21,650 nucleotides of DNA from Bacillota bacterium (GTDB taxonomy: Bacteria > Bacillota_E > Symbiobacteriia > Symbiobacteriales > Symbiobacteriaceae), in the NCBI GenBank assembly GCA_003242675.1, contig QGVE01000032.1, positions 1 to 21,650 of the forward strand, written 5' to 3'. The notes beneath the pieces are model-generated. The model was not told the origin of the DNA. It searched no databases and saw only the letters and a list, made by a program, of their open reading frames with translations. A program made the position numbers and the translations under genes. Each line of letters begins with the position of its first letter. Within the stretch, counting starts at the first letter, position 1. This document shows positions 7,192-16,220 of the stretch, in pieces.

Positions 7192-8808
7192 GTGCATGTG
7201 AAGCGTTGGGTGCGGCGCGGGCTGGCGGCCGCCCTGCTGGCGATCATGACCCTCACTCCCACGGCCGCGATGGCGGCTGAGCCCGATCTCGTTCCTCTGC
7301 GGTTCCTGGCCGAGGCGGCCGGGGCGACCGTGGAGTGGGACGGCGAGACCCGCACCGTCACCGTCGTGACGGAGGACGGGGTGACCGCCACGCTGCGGAT
7401 CGGCGACACCGAGGCGCTGGTGGACGGGCAGCCGGTTCCCATCGGCGCCGAGGCGATCATCGTGAACGACCGGACCTGGGTGCCCCAGGCGTTCATGGAC
7501 CAGCTGCTGGCCATGCCCGTCCGGTGGGACCCCGAGGCGAAGCAGGCCAGGGTTGACCCCTACATGCTGAAGGCGTTCCGCCTGGTGGACGCCCTGAAGC
7601 GCGGCGACCTCGACGCGGTGAACGCGCAGCTGAGCCCGGCCCTCCGGGAGGCCGTCCCGCAGGAGGCCTGGTTCCAGCTCGGCCAGTCCCTGGCTCCGCT
7701 GGGCGAGCTCGGCCGGCCGCGGGTGCTGGGCGCGTCCGCCACGGCGGTGCACTACAACGTGGACGTGCTCCTGCCTTTCACCGCGGCCGCGATGAAGCTG
7801 ACCGTCCGCTTCGATGGGGAAGGGCTGGTGGACGACTTCCGCCTGGACAACTACGTGCCCACCGAGATCGCGGGCGATCCGCCGTACGCGGACCCGGCGG
7901 CCTTCGTGGAGGAGGAGGTCGTCGTGGGTGAGGCCCCCTGGGCCCTGCCCGGGACGCTGACGCTGCCCGCCGGCGAGGGGCCGTTCCCCGCGGTGGTGCT
8001 GATTCACGGCTCGGGCCCCCAGGACCGGGATGAGACGATCTACGCCGTGAAGCCCTTCCGCGACCTGGCCCAGGGCCTGGCCATGCACGGCATCGCGACC
8101 CTCCGCTTCGACAAGCGCACCTTCGTCCACTCGCAGAAGTTCGGCGCCAACCCGAAGTTCACGGTGCAGGAGGAGTCGGTGGAGGACGCCCTCGCGGCCG
8201 TGCGCCTGCTGGCGGCCGACGAGCGCATCGCCGCCGATCAGATCTACGTCCTGGGCCACTCCCTGGGCGGGCTCATCCTGCCGCGCATCTTCGCCCAGGA
8301 TGAGGACGGCCTGATTCGGGGCGGCATCGCCATGGCGGCGGCCAACAGCCTGCTCGACACGATCCTGGCGCAGAACCGGATCATGGTCGAGACCGGCCAG
8401 CTGCCGCCCGAGCAGCTGCCGTTCATCCAGGCGCAGGTGGAGATGCTGCGCGATCCCGCCTTCGACCCGGACAACCCGCCTGAGGGCTACCTCTTGGGCA
8501 TGCCCCACTACTGGCACGACCTGAAGCCGAAGGCGTCCGAGCTGCTGAAGGAGCAGACGCAGCCGGTGCTCTTCCTGCAGGGCGGGCGCGACTTCCAGGT
8601 GCCGGTCTCGGAGTTCGAGAGCTTCCAGGCCGACCTCGCCGGGCGGACGAACGTCACGTTCCGGCTCTTCCCGAAGCTGAACCACGTGTTCACCGAGGGC
8701 GAGGGCGAGATCAGCACGATGGCGGAGTACAGCGTTCCGGCCAACGTGCCGGAGTACGTGATCGAGGCCATCGCCGAGTGGATCCACTCGATGCCCGCGG
8801 CGGAATAG
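7192..8808 (+). CDS. Secreted alpha/beta hydrolase with N-terminal stalk domain
   Basis: This is a 538-residue exported protein. A signal peptide (basic VKRWVRRG, then a hydrophobic stretch ending near TAAMAAEP, residue about 25) is followed by a copper-amine-oxidase-N1-like stalk domain (LVPLRFLAEAAGATVEWD to WVPQAF, about residues 28-120). A DUF3887-like module comes next (ALKRGDLDAVNAQLSP onward, about 130-220), then an alpha/beta hydrolase fold (about 245-535). Visible catalytic features are the oxyanion-hole HGSGPQDRD, nucleophile Ser357 in GHSLGG, Asp467 in GGRDFQVP and His498 in KLNHVF, so the triad looks complete. It is probably an esterase or peptidase acting at the cell surface; the substrate is unknown. 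GTG 7192 is chosen for AAGGGGGAG just upstream; ATG 7162 and GTG 7198 are in-frame alternatives. The gene is flanked by terminators and looks monocistronic. Confidence 0.87.
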   Translation: MHVKRWVRRGLAAALLAIMTLTPTAAMAAEPDLVPLRFLAEAAGATVEWDGETRTVTVVTEDGVTATLRIGDTEALVDGQPVPIGAEAIIVNDRTWVPQAFMDQLLAMPVRWDPEAKQARVDPYMLKAFRLVDALKRGDLDAVNAQLSPALREAVPQEAWFQLGQSLAPLGELGRPRVLGASATAVHYNVDVLLPFTAAAMKLTVRFDGEGLVDDFRLDNYVPTEIAGDPPYADPAAFVEEEVVVGEAPWALPGTLTLPAGEGPFPAVVLIHGSGPQDRDETIYAVKPFRDLAQGLAMHGIATLRFDKRTFVHSQKFGANPKFTVQEESVEDALAAVRLLAADERIAADQIYVLGHSLGGLILPRIFAQDEDGLIRGGIAMAAANSLLDTILAQNRIMVETGQLPPEQLPFIQAQVEMLRDPAFDPDNPPEGYLLGMPHYWHDLKPKASELLKEQTQPVLFLQGGRDFQVPVSEFESFQADLAGRTNVTFRLFPKLNHVFTEGEGEISTMAEYSVPANVPEYVIEAIAEWIHSMPAAE

Positions 8809-8818
8809 GGCGCAAATG

Positions 8819-8865
8819 CCGGCGGCCGGGGGCCAGGGCAGGACCGGCCCCGCGGCGGCCGCCGG
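8819..8865 (+). other. Long GC-rich stem-loop
   Basis: CCGGCGGCCG (8819-8828) and CGGCCGCCGG (8856-8865) are perfectly complementary. Inside them GGGGCC (8829-8834) pairs with GGCCCC (8846-8851), leaving a small bulge. The element begins about ten bases after the hydrolase stop and just ahead of a classical terminator. It has no T-run of its own. It may protect the transcript 3' end. Confidence 0.5.
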
Positions 8866-8886
8866 TGAGCGCACCGCAGAGAACGG

Positions 8887-8921
8887 AAGGGACCAGGGCA
8901 GCCGGTGCCCTGGTCCCTTTT
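8887..8921 (+). terminator. Intrinsic terminator after the hydrolase
   Basis: A perfect 14-base-pair stem, AAGGGACCAGGGCA (8887-8900) with TGCCCTGGTCCCTT (8906-8919), has a GCCGG loop and ends in a T-run. The A-rich left foot means it could also work on the opposite strand. Confidence 0.9.
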
Positions 8922-9072
8922 CCGCTGACCGGGCAGGGGCCGCGGCCTGCCACGTCCGGGCAGGGCCCGCGGAAACCGCAGCCGGCTCCGCCCATCCACG
9001 GAAACCGGTTCACTCCCGGGGCCGTCAAAGGTAAAGGCTACAGAATACCTCTTCAGGAGGGCAACCACCCAC

Positions 9073-11850
9073 ATGAAGCGGATGGCCTGGCTGTTGATCC
9101 CGGTGCTGGTGGCAGGCCTGGCCCAACCGGCCTCCGCCGCACTTCCCGATATCCCCCCGCCCAACTACGTCACGGCCCGCCACGAGGTGACGCCCATCGT
9201 CCAGGGCCTGACGCTGACCCACTTCGAGCGGCTCTACCCCCACGGCTGGGTGAACGGCTGGCTGCTGACCGCCGACCTCTCTACCCCGACCCTGGCGTCG
9301 GACGTCATCACCGCGCCCGGCGTCACCGAGCATGAGCCGCTCCTGGACATGGCCGCGCGGGCGGGCGCCGTCGCGGCCATCAACGGCGACTTCTTCGCCA
9401 TGGGCGGCAGCGGCGTCGCCCTGGGCACCGTGGTGAAGAGCGGCCAGTACCTCCAGTCGCCGCAGCCTTCCTGGCCCAACGGGGTCACCGTGGGCCCGGA
9501 CCGCATTGGCCGCCTGGCCACCGTGGCCCTGGAAGGCACGGTGACGACGCCCTACGGCACGCACCCCCTCACCGTGGTCAACACGCCCGTGGTGCCGGAG
9601 GGCGGCCTCGGCCTCTTCACGCCGCTCTGGACCCGGGACCGGCCGTGGGCCATGGGCGACGCCAAGGAAGGGCGTGAGGTGCTGGTCCGCGCGGGCCGGG
9701 TGGTGGCGGTGTACACCCGGGTGAGCGGCGAACCCGTGCCGCAGGACGGCTACATCCTGGTGGGCACCGGCGACGCGGCCCGGTTCCTGGACCGGCTGCA
9801 GCCCGGGGACCCCGTGGAGGTCTCCTACCGGCCGAGCCCGGCGGTCCTGTGGGCGATCGGCGGCCAGAACTATCTGGTGCGCGACGGCGCCGTCGTCGCC
9901 GGCCTGGACAACACCTCCCGCCGGCCGCGCTCCGCGGTGGGCTTCTCGGCCGACGGGCGGCGGATGTACCTCCTGACGATCGAAGGCGATTCCGCCCGCA
10001 GCGCGGGCGCCACGCTGGCGGAGGTGGCCGAGTTCATGCGGTCCTTCGGCGCGGCCAACGCCCTGGAGCTGGACGGCGGCGGCTCGGCCACCATGGTGGC
10101 CCGCCGCCCGGGCGAGGCGCTGACCGTCCTGAACCTGCCGGCCTCGGCCCAGCGGGCCGTCGCGAATGGCATCGGCCTGTTCGCGGAGAAGGGCTCCGGG
10201 CGGCCGCAGGTGCTGCGGATCGACGGCGAGGCGCGGGTCTTCTCCGGTCTTTCCCGCACCTTTGCCGTGACGGCCTTCGATGAGCAGTACGAGACGGTCT
10301 CCGCCGGGCCGGTCCAGTGGGGGCTGAAGGGCCCCGGCGTGATGGCCCCGGACGGCCGGTTCACGGCGGTCGACGCCGCCACGGGCCGGCCGCTGGCGGC
10401 CGGCTCCCGGGCGACCGTGACCGCGGCGGCCGCAGGCCTCACCGCGGAGGTGCAGGTGCGGGTGCTGGGGCCGCTGGCGCGCATCGAGCCGCAGATCTCG
10501 GGCGGCCTGGCGCTCCTGGATGAAGCCGGCCGCACCTTCACCGTGGCGGGCTACGACGCGGAGGGCTACAAGGCCCTGATCGACCCCCGCGACCTCGCGC
10601 TCGAGTACGACCCGAGCCTGGTGCGCGTGGAGCCGCAGGGCGGCGCCCTGCGCGCCGTGCCGGTCGCGCCGGGCGCCGGGTACATCACGGTCTCGGTCCA
10701 GGGGCACCGGGCCGTCATCCCCTTCGTCTCCGGGATGCGGAGCACGCCGGTTCCGGCCCTGGAGCAGCCGGGGCTGTGGACGTTTGAGCGCCACCCGGCG
10801 GAGGTGACCGGCTGGGTGGCTCCCGCCGAGGGCCGCACGGGCGGCGTGGCGGTGGCCCTGTACTACACGTTCAGCCCGGCGCAGGGGAACCGGGCCGCCT
10901 ACCTGCAGGCCGTCTCGCCGGTGGCGCTCCCCGGCAGGCCGGAGCGGATCGGCCTGTGGGTGAAGGGCGACGGGCAGGGGGCCTGGCTGCGCGCGGTCCT
11001 GCAGGACGCCGCCGGCGCCAGCTACACGGTGGACCTGGCCCCCCGGGTGGACTGGCTGGGCTGGCGGTACGTGGAGGCGGCGGTGCCCAGCGGAGTCGCC
11101 TATCCGGTGAGCCTGCACCGGATCTACCCGGTCGAGACCGATGCCGCGCGGTCCTACTCGGGCATGCTGGTCTTCGCCGACCTGACCGTGAAGACATCCC
11201 TGCCGATGCCCGAGGCCCCGAAGGCCGAGCCCGCCGGACCCGACCCCATTCTGAACCCGGCGGCGCCGGCCGGCGCGGAGAGCTGGTCCTTCGCGGTGCT
11301 GGGCGCGCTGCCGCCGGCGCCGGAGGCCGCCCTGCAGGCGGCCCTGGAGGCCAGCCCCCGGTTCTTCCTGGTGGGACCGGGGCTGCGGGAACCGGTGCGG
11401 CAGATCCTGGTGCAGCTGGGGGCGGCCGCGATCCCCGTCTATGAAATGGCGCCGCCGGCGCGCTACCTCGACGCCGGCGGGGTGCGGTTCATCCTGCTCG
11501 GGACGGGACAGGGCGGCCTGCGGGCCACCGCGTTCCACCAGTGGGAGGAGCTGGACGCCCTGCTCGATCTGGCCGCCCGGGCGGAGGGCATCCGCCAGGT
11601 GGTCGTGGTGGGCGGGCTGAGCCCGCTGGGCTTCGCGGACGCCCGGGAAGGGCAGCTGCTGCAGGAGCGGCTGACCGCCTTCGAGGAGCGGTCCGGCAAG
11701 GCGGCGGCCTACCTGAGCGCCGGGGGCGGCTCCCCCAGCGTGACCCGGGCGGAGGGCATCCCCTACATCCAGGCGGGGACGCCCCAGGCCCCGGTGATCT
11801 TCACCGTCGATCCGGCGCCCGGGAACCTGTGGCTCCGGAAGGGCCGGTAG
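9073..11850 (+). CDS. Large secreted phosphodiester-glycosidase-like (NAGPA) protein with degenerate C-terminal phosphoesterase-like domain
   Basis: This is a 925-residue exported protein with a signal peptide ending near PASAALP (residue about 24). Residues about 85-375 form an NAGPA domain (phosphodiester alpha-GlcNAcase-like). Marks are AAINGDFFAMG (about 101-111), VLWAIGGQNYLVRDG, RRPRSAVGF and ALELDGGGSATMV (about 330-342). Next come one or two beta-rich, Ig-like modules (380-550) and a carbohydrate-binding-like beta module (about 570-715; WTFERHPAEVTGW, GLWVKGDGQGAWLRAVL). The last 185 residues (SWSFAVLGALPP, RFILLGTGQGGL, VVVVGGLSP) track a calcineurin-like phosphoesterase, but the usual metal ligands (D-x-H, GD, GNH) are not seen. 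A likely role is at the cell wall or exopolysaccharide. The ATG at 9073 lies 12 bases after AGGAGG. The gene converges with the next one, 3 bases apart. Confidence 0.85.
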   Translation: MKRMAWLLIPVLVAGLAQPASAALPDIPPPNYVTARHEVTPIVQGLTLTHFERLYPHGWVNGWLLTADLSTPTLASDVITAPGVTEHEPLLDMAARAGAVAAINGDFFAMGGSGVALGTVVKSGQYLQSPQPSWPNGVTVGPDRIGRLATVALEGTVTTPYGTHPLTVVNTPVVPEGGLGLFTPLWTRDRPWAMGDAKEGREVLVRAGRVVAVYTRVSGEPVPQDGYILVGTGDAARFLDRLQPGDPVEVSYRPSPAVLWAIGGQNYLVRDGAVVAGLDNTSRRPRSAVGFSADGRRMYLLTIEGDSARSAGATLAEVAEFMRSFGAANALELDGGGSATMVARRPGEALTVLNLPASAQRAVANGIGLFAEKGSGRPQVLRIDGEARVFSGLSRTFAVTAFDEQYETVSAGPVQWGLKGPGVMAPDGRFTAVDAATGRPLAAGSRATVTAAAAGLTAEVQVRVLGPLARIEPQISGGLALLDEAGRTFTVAGYDAEGYKALIDPRDLALEYDPSLVRVEPQGGALRAVPVAPGAGYITVSVQGHRAVIPFVSGMRSTPVPALEQPGLWTFERHPAEVTGWVAPAEGRTGGVAVALYYTFSPAQGNRAAYLQAVSPVALPGRPERIGLWVKGDGQGAWLRAVLQDAAGASYTVDLAPRVDWLGWRYVEAAVPSGVAYPVSLHRIYPVETDAARSYSGMLVFADLTVKTSLPMPEAPKAEPAGPDPILNPAAPAGAESWSFAVLGALPPAPEAALQAALEASPRFFLVGPGLREPVRQILVQLGAAAIPVYEMAPPARYLDAGGVRFILLGTGQGGLRATAFHQWEELDALLDLAARAEGIRQVVVVGGLSPLGFADAREGQLLQERLTAFEERSGKAAAYLSAGGGSPSVTRAEGIPYIQAGTPQAPVIFTVDPAPGNLWLRKGR

Positions 11851-11853
11851 GCC

Positions 11854-12633
11854 TCAGAGGCCGAACTCCCAGAGGGCGTGGCTGAGGTTGCCGTAGCGGT
11901 AGCTGCGGTGCAGCTCCCGCACGGTGCGGCGGTCATCGGCCGCCCCGAGCGCGTAGAAGAGCGGGATGAAGTGCTCGTTGCCTCCCGGCGGCACCGCGAG
12001 GTGGGCCCCCGGGGCCTGTCGTTCGTAGTCGAACAGGGCCGGCAGGTCCCAGGCCTGCATGCGGTCCACCAGCCAGTCGTCGAAGGCGACGGCCCAGGCG
12101 TCGGCCTCCGGCGGATCGTCCCAGCGCATGGTGGCGAAGTTGTGGATGGTGGCGCCGCTGGCGAGGATCATGACCCCTTCGCGGCGCAGCGGGGCCAGGG
12201 CCTGGCCGATGCGGTACAGCTCCGCCGGCGCCGCCCAGGGGTTGACCGACATCTGGACGACCGGCACCGAGGCGTCGGGGTAGATCCGCTTCAGGGGGAC
12301 CCACGCCCCGTGGTCGAGCCCCCGCCGCCGGTCCCAGGCGAAGGGCACGCCGGCCTCGGTGAGGAGCTCGGCGACGCGCGCGGCGACCGCCGCGTCGCCC
12401 CGGGCCGGATACTGGATGCGGTACAGCTCCGGCGGGAAGCCGCCGAAGTCGTGGATCGTCTCGTACTGCGCGACGTCGCTGATCAGCTGGGTGCGGCTCT
12501 CCCAGTGCGCGGTGAACACGACGACGGCGCGCGGCCGCTCCCGCTCGCCCAGCGACCGGAGGGCGCGGGTGTACGCGTTCTCCTCCAGCGCCAGCATCGG
12601 CGAGCCGTGCGCGGCGAAGATGGCAGGCTGCAC
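11854..12633 (-). CDS. Class III extradiol ring-cleavage dioxygenase (LigB/DODA family)
   Basis: This 259-residue cytoplasmic, metal-dependent enzyme resembles the YgiD/4,5-DOPA extradiol dioxygenase group, which opens catechol-type rings. Visible marks are AAHGSPMLAL (His9), VVFTAHWE (His43), HDFGGFPPELY, RGLDHGAWVPLK (His108), VQMSVNP, ASGATIHNF (His164), and a C-terminal GGNEHFIPLFYALGAA. The conserved histidines needed for metal and catalysis are present. The GTG start (12633-12631) has AAGGAGG 7 bases upstream on the minus strand. A longer open frame exists upstream but crosses the promoter. It is divergent from an HxlR regulator, and its promoter carries a CatR-like operator, suggesting induction by catechols or quinones. 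The true substrate is not readable from sequence. Confidence 0.9.
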   Translation of the reverse strand: MQPAIFAAHGSPMLALEENAYTRALRSLGERERPRAVVVFTAHWESRTQLISDVAQYETIHDFGGFPPELYRIQYPARGDAAVAARVAELLTEAGVPFAWDRRRGLDHGAWVPLKRIYPDASVPVVQMSVNPWAAPAELYRIGQALAPLRREGVMILASGATIHNFATMRWDDPPEADAWAVAFDDWLVDRMQAWDLPALFDYERQAPGAHLAVPPGGNEHFIPLFYALGAADDRRTVRELHRSYRYGNLSHALWEFGL

Positions 12634-12661
12634 GGACAGCCCTCCTTCCTTGCAGACCGAG

Positions 12662-12676
12662 GTTACTATTTGTAAC
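12662..12676. promoter_or_regulatory. TTAC-N5-GTAA operator, CatR/YodB-like
   Basis: GTTAC (12662-12666), TATTT, GTAAC (12672-12676) form a perfect inverted repeat. It lies a few bases after the -10 box of the dioxygenase promoter, over the expected start site, which suits repression. From memory, the B. subtilis DUF24 repressor CatR uses a TTAC-N5-GTAA site at catE, a catechol dioxygenase gene, and YodB sites also contain TACTATTTGTAA. The adjacent HxlR gene is the natural binder. Confidence 0.7.
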
Positions 12677-12678
12677 AA

Positions 12679-12707
12679 AATATACTTCTGGTAGTTGGTG
12701 TTGTCAA
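12679..12707 (-). promoter_or_regulatory. Promoter of the dioxygenase gene
   Basis: On the minus strand TTGACA (12707-12702) is a perfect -35. It is followed after exactly 17 bases by TATATT (12684-12679), a 5-of-6 match to the -10 consensus. The start would fall around 12672, inside the operator. Confidence 0.8.
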
Positions 12708-12728
12708 GTGAACTCCTTGGGGTATAAT
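12701..12728 (+). promoter_or_regulatory. Promoter of the HxlR regulator gene
   Basis: TTGTCA (12701-12706) lies 16 bases before a perfect TATAAT (12723-12728). Its -35 overlaps the -35 of the divergent dioxygenase promoter, so the two promoters probably exclude each other. The -10 sits within GGTATAATACC, a dyad that could be a second operator. Confidence 0.78.
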
Positions 12729-12751
12729 ACCAACAGGGAGGGTGATGAGCC

Positions 12752-13057
12752 GTGGCTGATCTCCAGCTCTGCCCGAAGTTCGAGCATGCGGTCCACATCC
12801 TGGGAAAGCGGTGGACAGGCCTGATCCTGTGGACGCTCATGAGCGGCCCGAAGCGCTTCTCGGAGATCGAGGCCATCATCCCGGTCAGCGGGCGGCTGCT
12901 CTCCGAGCGGCTGAAGGAGCTGGAGTCGGAAGGGCTCGTCACCCGGGAGGTGTTTCCCGAGGTCCCCGTGCGGGTGGTGTACTCCCTCACCCCCAAGGGG
13001 CAGGCGATGGAGCCCATCCTGGCCGCCATTCAGCAGTGGGCGGAGAACTGGGGCTGA
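12752..13057 (+). CDS. HxlR/DUF24-family winged-helix regulator (CatR/YodB-like)
   Basis: This is a 101-residue DNA-binding protein. CPKFEHAVHILGKRWTGLIL opens the typical HxlR winged helix. It is followed by RFSEIEAIIPVSGRLLSERL (recognition helix region), ELESEGLVTREVFPEVPVRV and YSLTPKG (wing and C-terminal helix). Cys7 corresponds to the conserved N-terminal cysteine that senses quinones and diamide in YodB and CatR; it is the only cysteine in the protein. The GTG at 12752 lies 9 bases after GGGAGGG. It is divergent from the dioxygenase, and a TTAC-N5-GTAA operator lies between them. It is therefore predicted to repress the dioxygenase, and perhaps itself, until a reactive catechol or quinone modifies Cys7. 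The family call is firm; the ligand is inferred. Confidence 0.92.
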   Translation: MADLQLCPKFEHAVHILGKRWTGLILWTLMSGPKRFSEIEAIIPVSGRLLSERLKELESEGLVTREVFPEVPVRVVYSLTPKGQAMEPILAAIQQWAENWG

Positions 13058-13077
13058 GCCGCAACTCAAAAGGCGCG

Positions 13078-13106
13078 CAGGCCGGGCGGAGAGCCCGGCC
13101 TGTCTT
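13078..13106 (+). terminator. Terminator-like hairpin after the HxlR gene
   Basis: CAGGCCGGGC (13078-13087) pairs perfectly with GCCCGGCCTG (13093-13102) around GGAGA. TCTTCG follows, a weak U-tract. It lies 20 bases after the stop codon. Confidence 0.65.
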
Positions 13107-13171
13107 CGTAAGGAAGCCTCCGGCTGACCGGGGCGCATTCTGCCCGGGCCGCGGCGGCCGCAGGCGGCAGG

Positions 13172-13200
13172 TTGCAAACAGGCGTTCGCTGCGGTATCAT
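13172..13200 (+). promoter_or_regulatory. uvrA promoter with Bacillus-type LexA (SOS) box
   Basis: TTGCAA (13172-13177), 17 bases, TATCAT (13195-13200) make a plausible promoter. Within it CAAAC-aggc-GTTCG (13175-13188) matches the Firmicute LexA/DinR site CGAAC-N4-GTTCG at 9 of 10 defined bases. The site overlaps the -35, a classical repressor position. uvrA is a standard SOS gene. A weaker second promoter (TTGCCT 13201, TATGGT 13225) may exist. Confidence 0.68.
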
Positions 13201-13270
13201 TTGCCTGACCACTCCTGGGCGGGGTATGGTAAGATCCAACTGTTGAGACTGCGGTGGGGGGCGTTGCACG

Positions 13271-16138
<2,868 letters not shown>

Positions 16139-16220
16139 CTGACAGGCCGGCAGGTGGGGCCGGGCCGCACCTCGAACTGATGGAGGAGCCGAACGAGGCG
16201 GCAGACAGGAGAGAGGACTG

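Noticed and set aside
9025..11538. An 837-codon minus-strand open frame
   Set aside because: It is the shadow of the NAGPA-like gene, with biased composition and no domain.
12634..13029. N-terminal extension of the dioxygenase to the upstream minus-strand start
   Set aside because: It would run through the divergent promoters and the HxlR gene; GTG 12633 has an ideal ribosome site.
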